NCBI GenBank assembly: GCA_045543655.1
Contig: JAZPXN010000008.1
Coordinates: 1-64,000, forward strand
Reading direction: 5' to 3'
Length of the DNA: 64,000 nucleotides
Source: RGIG995 sp045543655
Lineage (GTDB): Bacteria; Bacillota; Clostridia; Oscillospirales; UBA644
Under the pieces are notes generated by a model. That model worked only from the letters and a program-made list of their open reading frames with translations. It was not told the origin of the DNA and did not search any database. How positions within the stretch are numbered: the stretch's first letter is position 1; every line of letters starts with the position of its first letter. Shown here piece after piece: positions 9,286 to 17,584 of this stretch. A program made the position numbers and the translations under genes.

Positions 9286-9323
9286 AAATCCCTTGAAAAT
9301 AAAATAAAAAGGATGGAAAAATC

Positions 9324-10658
9324 ATGCGAGTACTGACCAAAAAATGGCAAATTATCCTGTACGGATGCGCCGGCATTGGCGTGAATATGCTGAATATGAT
9401 CGTCGGTTCTTACCTTTGCTCCGCCCTGCTGACCGGCGGCTTTGCTCAGGAGGATATCGGATTCTGGACCTACACCGATAAAAATCTGGTGGTGGCCGGG
9501 ATCTGGGCCACGCTGATCCTCATCGCCAAGGCGGTGGACGGGATCATCGATATTCCCCTCGCCTCCTTCACCGATAATCTGAAGACCCGTTGGGGCAGAC
9601 GCCGTCCCGCCATTCTCATCGGCTACGTCCCCATGATCATCGCCTACCTGCTCTTCCTCGTGCCCATCGATAAGGGGCCTACGGTGCTGAATACGATCTG
9701 GTTTGCGCTGCTTCTCTGCGTGTTCTACGGGGCCTATACCCTGACCATGGTCACCTATTACGCCACCTTCGCCGAAATTCTCGACAACGACCGGGACCGT
9801 CTGTTTTTGTCTAACGTCAAGTCGATCTGCGACGTGATCTATTTCTCCATTTCCTTTGCGCTGGTTCCGGTGTTCGTCAACGTCAGCCGGATGAATATCC
9901 GCTGGGTTGCGTTGCTGTTCCTGCCTCTGGCCGCCAGCATGTTTATCGCTCTGTTTTTGATCAAGGAGCCCTCCACCAAGGACGGGATCCCCGCCGATTC
10001 CAAGGACGCCAAGGGCGTGGGCTTCATCCGATCTATGACCTATTCCTTCCGGAATAAGAAATTTATCTATTGGATGGTCTGCGCTTCGGTGATGAATTTC
10101 GGGCTGCAGCTGTTTTTGAGCGGCATCAACGAATTCTTCTCGTCCACGGGGCTGAATATGACCTTGATCATGGCCTCCTCCTTCGCCCCCGTGCCCTTTA
10201 CTCTGCAGATCTATAACAAAATGGTCAAGAAAAAAGGCATCAAGTTCGGCTTCCAGTACTGTCTGCTGGTCTATTCCTTCGCCATGGTGCTGATGTTCGT
10301 CTGCCGGATGCTTCCCCTGCAGATTATGACCCCCGTGGCGCTGGTGTGCGGGCTGATCGTTTCCCTTGCCATGGGCACCTTCTTCTCCATTACCTATACC
10401 GTACCCTCCCAGCTGGCCGCCGAGGAAAACGCCCGGACGGGCATTTGCGCTTCGTCCATGTATTTCGCCGTGCAGGGGCTTTTTGAGGGGGTCGCCGCCG
10501 GCCTTGCCTCCGGCCCCATGCTGGTCTTCCTCAAGCAGCACAACGGCGTGCCTTATATGACCCTCATTATTGCCGTCGCCTGCATGACCGCCTTCGTCCT
10601 CGCCTGCTTCCTGCCCAAATCCATGGCCACCATGGGGATGGAGAAGAAGCCGGAATAA
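9324..10658 (+). CDS. Glycoside-pentoside-hexuronide (GPH) family MFS symporter
   Basis: A 444-residue polytopic membrane protein with twelve likely helices. The segment KAVDGIIDIPLASFTDNLKT (helix 2 and loop) followed by RWGRRRPAIL is the signature of GPH/MelB-type sugar:cation symporters, where the Asp residues bind the coupling cation. Cytoplasmic loop around residues 215-235 and C-terminal basic tail are as expected. It starts 38 bp after the FakA-like gene with AAAAGGATGG upstream and may be in the same transcript, although a functional link is not obvious. Substrate (oligosaccharide or glycoside) is not predictable. Confidence 0.88.
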   Translation: MRVLTKKWQIILYGCAGIGVNMLNMIVGSYLCSALLTGGFAQEDIGFWTYTDKNLVVAGIWATLILIAKAVDGIIDIPLASFTDNLKTRWGRRRPAILIGYVPMIIAYLLFLVPIDKGPTVLNTIWFALLLCVFYGAYTLTMVTYYATFAEILDNDRDRLFLSNVKSICDVIYFSISFALVPVFVNVSRMNIRWVALLFLPLAASMFIALFLIKEPSTKDGIPADSKDAKGVGFIRSMTYSFRNKKFIYWMVCASVMNFGLQLFLSGINEFFSSTGLNMTLIMASSFAPVPFTLQIYNKMVKKKGIKFGFQYCLLVYSFAMVLMFVCRMLPLQIMTPVALVCGLIVSLAMGTFFSITYTVPSQLAAEENARTGICASSMYFAVQGLFEGVAAGLASGPMLVFLKQHNGVPYMTLIIAVACMTAFVLACFLPKSMATMGMEKKPE

Positions 10659-11230
10659 TCGCCCCTTCTGCGCAGAAAGAGTATCTTACTCCCGGTCAAT
10701 CCCCTCCGTCACGGCGGCCGAACACGCCGCGCCACCTCCCCTTACTAAGGGGAGGCCCGGACATAGCGCACCCCCTCTTTGTTGCTATTCTGTCGTAGAG
10801 TGACTCTCGGATAGTAAAACTCCAAAAGGACGTGCGCTCCATTGCACCTTCCCCTATGGTAGGGGAAGGGGGACCGACGCCACCGGCGTTGGTGGTGGGG
10901 GTAAGAGGCTTTCTCATTAAAGTCAAATCTTATTTGGAGCGATGCGCTGTTCCTCTACCTCCCCTGTGTAAGGGGAGGGGAACCACGAAGTGGTGGAAGG
11001 GTTGTTCCGGCGCAAATGATACTTCCGTTCCCCCATAATCGGTGATGTTCGCCTTCGGCGAGTGAAGTTGTTTCACAGTGAAGTTTGCCTGACGGCAAGT
11101 GATGTTCGCCTTTCGGCGAGAGACTTATCCCTATAAGCCCCCGGCACAAGGATTGTGCCGGCCGCCGCTTTTTCTTTGGTTCTTTCTTGTTCCCGAACAA
11201 GAAAGAACATCGCCCCCCCCTATTCTATAC
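10659..11230. repeat. Gene-free composite repeat region
   Basis: Holds in order: a CTCCCC palindrome module in minus orientation (10691-10756); the spacer ending in a TTCCCCTATGGTAGGGGAA palindrome and GGGGGACCGACGCC (to about 10910), nearly the same as 5885-6115; a second CTCCCC module in plus orientation (10962-11017); GTGATGTT/GTGAAGTT hairpins (11041-11125); the palindrome CACAAGGATTGTG; a pyrimidine tract; and the hairpin TTCTTGTTCCCGAACAAGAA (about 11187-11206). The hairpin ends only 38 bp before the start of the next gene. Confidence 0.75.
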
Positions 11231-11244
11231 GTAAGGATCAATGT

Positions 11245-13173
11245 ATGACACGGTTTCAAAAGCACATCCGGGAAAATTGCCGGCTTTTGGCAAGATCCCC
11301 CCGGACGATGGAAACGATCTACGGCATCGTCTTTTCCCACGGTGACAATCTGATGACCGTGGACGCCTCCCTCGTGGGGGCAACCTCCCGGAAGACCTAC
11401 CGGCAGGCCCAGGCCGAGATCGAGGCCGTCGCCCGGTCGATTTCCGTTGCTCTGGAAGGGAAGACCGGCCTTTGGATCGGCCTTTACGGTGAGAATAAGC
11501 CTTCGTGGATCGTGCTGTTCTGGGCGATTCTGAAGAGCGGAAACACCCCCTATCTCATCAACCTCCGTCAGCCCGCCGAATTCGCCGCCTCCGCCCTGGC
11601 CGACCTGGAAGCCCCCCTCACCGTTGCGGTGGCCGAGGCGCCCGAGGCTTTGGGCACGCAGATTCTGACCTACGGCGAATTGCTCCGCTCCGCCCCCGCC
11701 TCCGCCCCCGAGGTTCCCTTCGGCGACGGCTTCGCCCTGTCTACCTCCGGCACCACCCTCAGCAAAAAAATCTGCATTTATCAAGGAAAAAACGTGGCCG
11801 CACAGATCCTGACCGTGGACGGCATGCTGGAGGATAATCCGGATATCGTCCGGGATCGCAAAGGGGAGATTCGCCACCTGATGTTCCTGCCCCTCTATCA
11901 TATTTTCGGGCTGGAAGCGGTCTTTTTGTGGTATTCCTTCTTCGGCTCCACCTTCGTTTTTCCCCCGGATATGAACCCTCAGAATCTCCTGCGCACTGTC
12001 CGGGATCATTCCGTCACCCATATTTTTGCCGTCCCTCTCCTTTGGGCGGCGGTGGAGAAAAACGTCCGCAAGGAGGCGGCCTCCGATCCTAAAACTCTGA
12101 AAAAGCTGGAGACCGGGTTGAAGATCTCCCGCACCCTCCAGGATCTTTGCCCCGTCTTGGGCAAAAGGATCGCCGCCCGGCTCTTCCGGGACGTCCGGGA
12201 AAAGCTTTTTGGCGATTCTATCGTGTTTTGTATTTCCGGCGGAAGCGCCGTCAAGGCCTCTACGCTTGAGCTGATCAACGGCATGGGATACCACCTCTGT
12301 AACGGCTACGGCATGAGTGAGATCGGGATTTCGTCGGTGGATCTTTCCCGAAAAATGTCCGACCGCGTGAAGGCCACCATCGGTCGCCCCCTCTCATCTG
12401 TCGCTTACCGCATCGATTGCGACGGACGGTTGCTGGTTCGGGGAGAATCGGTTTGCGGACGGATGTCCGTGGACGGCATGGATTGCCCCATGGGCGAATG
12501 GTTTAACACCGGGGATCTGATGACCAAAGACGATCAGGGCCGCTATCTCATTTCCGGCCGGGCCTCCGATCTGGTCTTCGGCGAAGAGGGAGAGAATCTG
12601 AATCCGGATCTTGCCGAGCAGGCCTTCCAATTGACCCAAGCCAAAAATTTCACCGTCACCGGGGACGAAAACAACGAAAAGCTTATGCTCGTCGTCCAGA
12701 TTCCCGAGGATATGACCGACGAGGCCCGGGAATTGCTTGAAGCCGAGATCAAGGCCGGCAACGACGCCCTCCCTTCGGCTTATAAGATCAAAGAAATTCG
12801 TTATACCGCCGACCCCATCATGGCGCCCAAGGATATCAAGGTCAGCCGGGCTCGCCTGCGCCGACAGATCAAAGACGGCACCGTCCGCCTTTCCGATTCC
12901 CTCACCGCCTCTGCCGTTTTCCGTCCCGCCGGGGCCGACTCCCCGCTGAAGGGGGAGCTGCGGGCCATGTTTGCGGAGATTCTTCATATCGCCCCCGAAG
13001 CGGTTACCGATACCGGTCATTTTATGAACGATCTTGGGGGATCGAGCCTGGATTATTTCGCTCTCATCGGCCGCATTGACGAGACCTACGGGGTGACGTT
13101 GGAATTTGAGATGGAGAATTTTTCCTATTGTCTCAACGATTTCGTCCGCATCATAGGGGAGAAACGAGCATGA
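11245..13173 (+). CDS. AMP-dependent acyl-activating enzyme with C-terminal carrier domain
   Basis: A 642-residue ANL-superfamily adenylating enzyme: A3-like loop STSGTTLSKK (about residue 170), GYGMSEIGI (A5), NTGDLMT and ISGRASDLV (A7-A8) and a C-terminal subdomain with DIKVSRARLRR providing the likely A10 Lys. The last about 75 residues are a phosphopantetheine carrier domain with NDLGGSSLDY, Ser being the attachment site. So the protein probably activates an acyl acid and loads it onto its own carrier arm. ATG at 11245 has GTAAGGATC upstream. It overlaps the next gene, a PlsC-type acyltransferase, by 4 bp (ATGA); the acyl chain is therefore likely handed to a lipid acceptor. The G-to-L change in the usual TSGTTGxPK loop is unusual. 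Confidence 0.85.
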   Translation: MTRFQKHIRENCRLLARSPRTMETIYGIVFSHGDNLMTVDASLVGATSRKTYRQAQAEIEAVARSISVALEGKTGLWIGLYGENKPSWIVLFWAILKSGNTPYLINLRQPAEFAASALADLEAPLTVAVAEAPEALGTQILTYGELLRSAPASAPEVPFGDGFALSTSGTTLSKKICIYQGKNVAAQILTVDGMLEDNPDIVRDRKGEIRHLMFLPLYHIFGLEAVFLWYSFFGSTFVFPPDMNPQNLLRTVRDHSVTHIFAVPLLWAAVEKNVRKEAASDPKTLKKLETGLKISRTLQDLCPVLGKRIAARLFRDVREKLFGDSIVFCISGGSAVKASTLELINGMGYHLCNGYGMSEIGISSVDLSRKMSDRVKATIGRPLSSVAYRIDCDGRLLVRGESVCGRMSVDGMDCPMGEWFNTGDLMTKDDQGRYLISGRASDLVFGEEGENLNPDLAEQAFQLTQAKNFTVTGDENNEKLMLVVQIPEDMTDEARELLEAEIKAGNDALPSAYKIKEIRYTADPIMAPKDIKVSRARLRRQIKDGTVRLSDSLTASAVFRPAGADSPLKGELRAMFAEILHIAPEAVTDTGHFMNDLGGSSLDYFALIGRIDETYGVTLEFEMENFSYCLNDFVRIIGEKRA

Positions 13174-13823
13174 TCTACAAAGAGATCCTCCGCTGGTACG
13201 GCATGCTTTCCGGCTATCCGCTGTATCTGGCTTTTTTCAAGCGCAAAACCTATTACGAGGATAAGTCCGTTCAAGGCCGCTTCGTTAAGGGCGGGGCGCT
13301 GATCGTATCGAATCATTATCACGTCTGCGATTTTATCGTTAACGCCGGTCTGTTTCCCTTTCGGAAGCTGTACGTGGTGCTGAAGTCCGACGTTTACAAG
13401 CACAAATTCGTCGCTTGGGGGATGTCCATTTTCGGCGGCATCAAGTCCGACCGGGACAGCATGGGCATGCGGTTTATCGACGAAAGCGTTGCCCACCTGA
13501 AAAAGGGGCGCATCGTCCAGATCTTCCCCGAAGCCTATATCACCCACGACGGGGAGATGCGGGAGTTTAAAACCGGCTATATCATGATCGCCCAGCGGGC
13601 GGATCTGCCCATCATTCCCGTCGTCACCGACGGCAATTACGGCTGGAACAAGCGGGTTCACGTCATCATCGGCAAGCCCATTCTTCTGTCCGATTATTGT
13701 TCCGCCGCCAACCCCAACCGGGAGCAGATTACCGAGCTGAACCGAATCGTCCGGGACAAATGCCTGGAATTGCAAGCCGAGTTGCGCCGCCGGATTGCGG
13801 AAGACACCCGGAAAAAGAAGTGA
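13170..13823 (+). CDS. PlsC-type 1-acylglycerol-3-phosphate acyltransferase family protein
   Basis: The 217-residue protein has the acyltransferase catalytic box NHYHVCD (His49-x4-Asp54) and a degenerate third block FPEAYITH (residues 119-126) in place of FPEGTRS, plus GGIKSDRDS around residue 90. It should transfer an acyl group to a lysophospholipid-like acceptor at the inner membrane face. ATG overlaps the stop of the acyl-activating gene as ATGA, which indicates translational coupling and suggests the acyl donor is the carrier domain of that protein. The FPEA variant hints at an acceptor different from lysophosphatidate; this is inference. Confidence 0.87.
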   Translation: MIYKEILRWYGMLSGYPLYLAFFKRKTYYEDKSVQGRFVKGGALIVSNHYHVCDFIVNAGLFPFRKLYVVLKSDVYKHKFVAWGMSIFGGIKSDRDSMGMRFIDESVAHLKKGRIVQIFPEAYITHDGEMREFKTGYIMIAQRADLPIIPVVTDGNYGWNKRVHVIIGKPILLSDYCSAANPNREQITELNRIVRDKCLELQAELRRRIAEDTRKKK

Positions 13824-13842
13824 AAACAAAGGAGAACCGATT

Positions 13843-14868
13843 ATGAGTCCGTTGATTTTTTCGTTGTATCCTCTCTGGGAGGGTCTGATCATGTCGTCTC
13901 TGCGGGGCGTGATCCTGGGGATCCTGCCCATCGTCTGGGGGGTCGTTGTCACCGTTATTTCCCTCTATTTCTTCTGCTTTTTTGCGCCCAACGCCATCGT
14001 GGGCTACGTGGTCTACGTCATGCATCTCAAGCGCACCCGCAAGGACAAATGGACCCGGGCCTGCTCCTGCGACCAGGCCGACCATCTCAGCATGTACGAT
14101 ACGGGCATGGCCTGGAGCGAGGAGCATAAGGAAAAGAAAAAAGACGTGCACATCGTCAGCGAGGGGCTGAATCTTTACGGCGAATTTTACGATTTCGGTT
14201 CCGATAAAACGGTCATTCTCGTGGCCGGTCGCACCGAAGGGCTTCGGTACGGATATTATTTCGCCCGCCCCTATTCCGATTGCGGCTACAACGTGCTGAC
14301 CATCGACAACCGGGCCCACGGCGAAAGCGAGGGCACTTATAATACGGTGGGATTCGAAGAACATAAAGATCTTCTGGCCTGGGCAAACTATATCCACGAA
14401 AATCATCATTCCGAATCCATCGTCTTTCACGGCATCTGCATCGGCTCTGCCGGTTCCTTGTACGCGCTGACCAGCGAAAATTGCCCCTCCTATATTAAAG
14501 GCATCGTGGCCGACGGGATGTATCCCAATTTCTGGGAAAGCTTCCGCAACCATATGATCGAGCTGAAAAAGCCCATGTTCGGCCTGCCCTTTATCAACGC
14601 CTGGATGGTGCTTCTCACCGGACATTCCATGAAGCGCGGCCCCATTGACGTGATTCACAAGCTGGATCGCCCCATTCTGATGCTTCACGGCCGGCAGGAT
14701 CTTTATTCCCTCCCCTCGGAGGCGGAAAAGCTGTACGAAAAATGCGGGAGCGAGACCAAAAAGCTGGTTTGGTTCGACGTGGGCGGCCATTCCATGCTCC
14801 GTTTTAACAATACCGAAGAATACGACGGCGCCATCAAAGAATTTCTGAACCGGTCCGTGGCGGCTTAA
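13843..14868 (+). CDS. Membrane-anchored alpha/beta hydrolase with Cys at the nucleophile elbow
   Basis: The 341-residue protein has an N-terminal hydrophobic helix (about residues 22-60), then an alpha/beta hydrolase domain. The nucleophile elbow reads FHGICIGSAG, so the usual Ser of GxSxG is Cys199. The rest of a triad is in place: Asp286 in LHGRQDLYS and His316 in VGGHSM. Segment DNRAHGESEG (155-164) is the usual strand-loop before the cap. Start ATG at 13843 has AAAGGAGAA upstream, 19 bp after the acyltransferase stop. The operon suggests a lipid ester or thioester substrate. Members of this family usually carry Ser; Cys nucleophiles are known in dienelactone hydrolases. Confidence 0.85.
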   Translation: MSPLIFSLYPLWEGLIMSSLRGVILGILPIVWGVVVTVISLYFFCFFAPNAIVGYVVYVMHLKRTRKDKWTRACSCDQADHLSMYDTGMAWSEEHKEKKKDVHIVSEGLNLYGEFYDFGSDKTVILVAGRTEGLRYGYYFARPYSDCGYNVLTIDNRAHGESEGTYNTVGFEEHKDLLAWANYIHENHHSESIVFHGICIGSAGSLYALTSENCPSYIKGIVADGMYPNFWESFRNHMIELKKPMFGLPFINAWMVLLTGHSMKRGPIDVIHKLDRPILMLHGRQDLYSLPSEAEKLYEKCGSETKKLVWFDVGGHSMLRFNNTEEYDGAIKEFLNRSVAA

Positions 14869-14880
14869 AGAGAGGTTTTT

Positions 14881-15342
14881 ATGCAAATTATCGTTGCTAT
14901 TTTTACCAACCCCTGCGTGGTAGCCTGCATCGGCGGCTGGATTACCGCCCAGGTCATCAAGACCGTTCTGCACGCCATTACCTACAAAAAATTGGATTTT
15001 CGCCGCTTGCTCGGAGACGGAGGTATGCCCAGCGGACACACCGCCACCGTCACCGCCCTTGCGACGATGTGCGGCCTTACGGAAGGCTTCGGAAGCTCTG
15101 CCTTTGCCATTTCTGCCATCCTTACGGTGGTCGTCTGCCGGGATGCGGTGGGCGTTCGCCGGGAGACCGAAAAGCAGGCTAAGATGCTCAATAAGGTGGT
15201 GGATGCTTTGGAAGAGACCTCCGGTCAGAACATTTCCGACACGCCTTTGAATACCCTCGTGGGCCATTCTCCCTTCCAGATCGCCGTCGGCGCCGTCATC
15301 GGAATCACCGTAGCCATCCTGCTCCACTTCTTCGTATTTTAA
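14881..15342 (+). CDS. Divergent PAP2 family membrane protein (YuiD/DUF212-like)
   Basis: A 153-residue membrane protein of the DUF212 group, distantly related to acid phosphatase/vanadium haloperoxidase (PAP2) enzymes. Typical marks: GGMPSGHTATVTAL (residues about 43-56), DAVGVRRETEKQAKMLN, and a C-terminal hydrophobic helix. Family members are assumed to be lipid phosphatases, but the activity is not established. Start ATG at 14881 with AGAGAGG upstream, 12 bp after the hydrolase stop; last gene of the four-gene lipid operon, followed by a terminator. Confidence 0.9.
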   Translation: MQIIVAIFTNPCVVACIGGWITAQVIKTVLHAITYKKLDFRRLLGDGGMPSGHTATVTALATMCGLTEGFGSSAFAISAILTVVVCRDAVGVRRETEKQAKMLNKVVDALEETSGQNISDTPLNTLVGHSPFQIAVGAVIGITVAILLHFFVF

Positions 15343-15364
15343 ATTTGTCAAAAGACGTGATAGC

Positions 15365-15390
15365 AATCCCCCGCTGTGCGGGGGATTTTC
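15365..15390 (+). terminator. Terminator of the lipid operon
   Basis: AATCCCCCGC-TGT-GCGGGGGATT followed by TTC; 22 bp after the stop of the YuiD-like gene. Confidence 0.75.
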
Positions 15391-15474
15391 CGTTTCGGAT
15401 TCCTGACAGGACTCCCCGTAACCGGGTTCAAAAAAGCGGTGCCGAATTCACGGGCGACGATGCGTAAGCGTTTT

Positions 15475-15621
15475 GCCTCCCCTTAGTAAGGGGAGGTGGC
15501 ACGGCGTGTTCGGCCGCCGTGACGGAAGGGATTGACCGCCGCAAACTAAATATTCATTCTCCCGGTCAATCCCCTCAGTCTTGCCTGCGGCAATCCAGCT
15601 CCCCTTACTAAGGGGAGCCTT
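15475..15621. repeat. 147-bp MITE-like element with opposed palindromic ends, copy 1
   Basis: Left end is CCTCCCCTTAGTAAGGGGAGG then GTGGCACGGCGTGTTCGG and GATTGACCG; right end is the mirror: CGGTCAATCCC, CAATCCAGC, CTCCCCTTACTAAGGGGAG. The reverse complement of 35572-35720 matches this stretch almost base for base. No open frame of interest inside. Confidence 0.7.
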
Positions 15622-15675
15622 GATGGGTATGCCGCGCTCGATTCCTATTCTCGATAAACACCTCTGTATACAAAA

Positions 15676-15706
15676 CCCCCGGAAACCGAAGTTTCCGGGG
15701 TATTTT
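15676..15706. terminator. Bidirectional terminator hairpin
   Basis: CCCCGGAAAC (15677-15686), CGAA loop, GTTTCCGGGG (15691-15700). On the minus strand it is followed by GTTTTG and sits 14 bp after the stop of the 78-residue protein gene. Confidence 0.6.
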
Positions 15707-15719
15707 CATGGGGATAAAT

Positions 15720-15956
15720 TCAATGCTGATATTGATGTTGCTCCTGCCCGTCTTCCTGTTCCAGCAGGTAGGGAAGAAGGTCTTGCGGAGGCAGGGTCAA
15801 GGAATCGTAGATCTCTTCTAACGCCTCGATCTGACGGCGCAGGCCGTCGTCTTCGGCCATCAGAGCGTTGACCCGGGCCGCGAAGCGAATCGACTCCGGC
15901 GTTGCGGTGTTTAAGGTAATATATTGTAGGATCTCTTCGGTGGATAGCTGATTCAT
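15720..15956 (-). CDS. Small hypothetical protein downstream of sigma-like gene
   Basis: A 78-residue acidic protein starting MNQLSTEEILQYITLN, not recognised. It is predicted mostly helical, with a middle segment LRRQIEALEEIYDSL that could form an amphipathic helix, and a Gln/His-rich tail. No Cys and no membrane segment. The ATG at 15956 has AAGGAGAAGA upstream; the gene begins 16 bp after the sigma-like gene and probably shares its transcript. By position it could be a partner or antagonist of that protein, similar to very short anti-sigma-type helical proteins; this is inference only. Confidence 0.6.
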   Translation of the reverse strand: MNQLSTEEILQYITLNTATPESIRFAARVNALMAEDDGLRRQIEALEEIYDSLTLPPQDLLPYLLEQEDGQEQHQYQH

Positions 15957-15972
15957 CGGTCTTCTCCTTCTC

Positions 15973-16845
15973 TTAAAAATCAAAGATCACGCCGTCCTCG
16001 GCGAAGATCTCCGACAGCCGCTCGTTGCGCTTGCTGACAGATTTCGATACGTATTCCCGGGGGGATTCGGTGGTGAAATCCCCAAACCGCAGCTCCCGCA
16101 GGGGTCTGCCATCCTTCCCCCGCCGGTCCAGCCGGCTTTCCAGCCGTTGCCAGTCTTCCTCGGTCAGATTCAGCCAGTCAACCCCCCTCAGAAGCATCTT
16201 CGTGGTCGTAAACAGCTCTCCCATGGTGGGATCGCCGTCGGTGATCAGCGCAATGGCGTCCTTCTTCGGCAGATTCCGGTAAAGCACCAAAACCCCCACC
16301 GAAAGCCACGCCAGCACGATCTGCACCGCACTGCGCCCCGAAAGGATCTCGTCAAAGCAGCGGTTCAGATGGGCCTGCCGCTCTTTTTCCTCTTCCTCCC
16401 GGATCAGCCGGCCGAAGCCGCCGTCGGTGACCGGCTCTCCGGTCAGGATCTTCCCGCCGTCTGCCGTGTGCACGACGCCGTATTCCCCCTCCGCCTTTTC
16501 CTGTAATTGCTGGAGAAATTCCCGTCCCCGGGTGCTTTTCCGCAGAAGGGAGAAATAATAATTCTTCAGTACCGCAAACATCCATTTTTGCAGGGATTCC
16601 GGGCTTTTTTCCATGTCTTCCCGCTCAAAATATTTGCGGCGGATCCGCTCCACGATCTGAATCTGCGCCCCGGAAAGGCAATCCTCCACGTCTTCCTCGC
16701 AGGGGAAGGAGGACCTTCGGGCGTAAAGATATCCGGGGAACATCTGCTGCATCACCTCAAAGGTGCGCTGATAGCAATTGTCCGGCGAGGCCGAAAAGGC
16801 CTCCTCCCGGATGCAGAGAAAATCCTCTTGGGTGAGGTTGTACAT
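15973..16845 (-). CDS. Sigma-70 region 2-like protein of unknown function
   Basis: The 290-residue protein is not firmly recognised. Residues about 25-110 (CYQRTFEVMQQMFPGYL, EEDVEDCLSGAQIQIVERI, SLQKWMFAVLKNYYFSLLRK) resemble the helices of sigma-70 region 2, including the 'E/D-D...Q' pattern and the 'W-L/M...N...R/K' helix of ECF factors. No convincing region 4 helix-turn-helix is seen; the C-terminal half is charged (REEEEKERQ, LDRRGKDGRPLREL). Start ATG at 16845 with AAGGAAG upstream. It lies between the MORN protein gene and the 78-residue protein gene, all on the minus strand. A diverged ECF sigma factor is my best guess. Confidence 0.5.
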   Translation of the reverse strand: MYNLTQEDFLCIREEAFSASPDNCYQRTFEVMQQMFPGYLYARRSSFPCEEDVEDCLSGAQIQIVERIRRKYFEREDMEKSPESLQKWMFAVLKNYYFSLLRKSTRGREFLQQLQEKAEGEYGVVHTADGGKILTGEPVTDGGFGRLIREEEEKERQAHLNRCFDEILSGRSAVQIVLAWLSVGVLVLYRNLPKKDAIALITDGDPTMGELFTTTKMLLRGVDWLNLTEEDWQRLESRLDRRGKDGRPLRELRFGDFTTESPREYVSKSVSKRNERLSEIFAEDGVIFDF

Positions 16846-16936
16846 CGTTTTCCATTCTTCCTTTTTGCAAAAAGTTTTGTGAATTCACTACCATAACGCC
16901 GCCCCCGCCCTTTTTTCGCAGGCGCGGCGCAAATTT

Positions 16937-17584
16937 TTATTCTTCCCCCAAAAAGACGTCGTTTTCGTATCGGCCGGCCTTGGTGGAGCCGTCCGGGAAG
17001 GTGCAAATCATTCTCCCCTGGCGCATTCCGCGATCCCAGATGCCGGAAAGAGAGATCCCGTCGGAAAAAACGTAGGTGCCCGGGCCGTGCATTTTCCCGG
17101 CCTGCCATGCTCCGGAATATACGTCGCCGTCCGGGAAGAGGTTCGTGCCCTGACCGTGACGCAAGCCTTCCGCCCATTCGCCCGTGTATTTTCCTCCGAC
17201 GGCAAAAGAATAAGTACCCGTTCCGTGGGGGAAACCCCCGGCCCAATCTCCTTCGTAGACGTCGCCGTTGGCGTAGTCCATTCGTCCTCTTCCGTGGCGT
17301 TTTCCCTCTGCCCATTCTCCGGTATAGCGGCTCTTATCAAAAAAGACCTCCGTTCCCCGGCCGTGGCGCTTTCCGTTTTTCCATTGCCCCTCGTAGGTCT
17401 CTCCGTTGGCAAAGCGGTAATATCCCTGACCGTTCCGCTTCCCGCAGGCCCAGTCTCCTTCGTAGACGTCGCCGGTGTAGTATTCCATCCGGCCTTTTCC
17501 GTGCCGCTCCCCGTCTTTCCATTCTCCGGTGTATACCGAGCCGCTGGGAAAGGTGTAGGTTGCGTATCCGTTCGTGTCTGCCAT
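16937..17584 (-). CDS. MORN-repeat protein
   Basis: The 215-residue protein consists almost wholly of eight MORN repeats of about 23 residues, each with the pattern Y-x-G-x-W-x-x-G-x-x-H-G-x-G (for example YTGEWKDGERHGKGRMEY and YEGDWACGKRNGQGYYRF). The eighth repeat is degenerate (LSGIWDRGMRQG). No signal peptide or membrane helix is seen, so it is probably cytoplasmic. MORN repeats form elongated beta-hairpin stacks used for protein or lipid contact; no enzyme domain is attached. The ATG at 17584 follows AGAAAGGAC. Located 91 bp upstream of the sigma-like gene on the same strand. Confidence 0.88.
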   Translation of the reverse strand: MADTNGYATYTFPSGSVYTGEWKDGERHGKGRMEYYTGDVYEGDWACGKRNGQGYYRFANGETYEGQWKNGKRHGRGTEVFFDKSRYTGEWAEGKRHGRGRMDYANGDVYEGDWAGGFPHGTGTYSFAVGGKYTGEWAEGLRHGQGTNLFPDGDVYSGAWQAGKMHGPGTYVFSDGISLSGIWDRGMRQGRMICTFPDGSTKAGRYENDVFLGEE

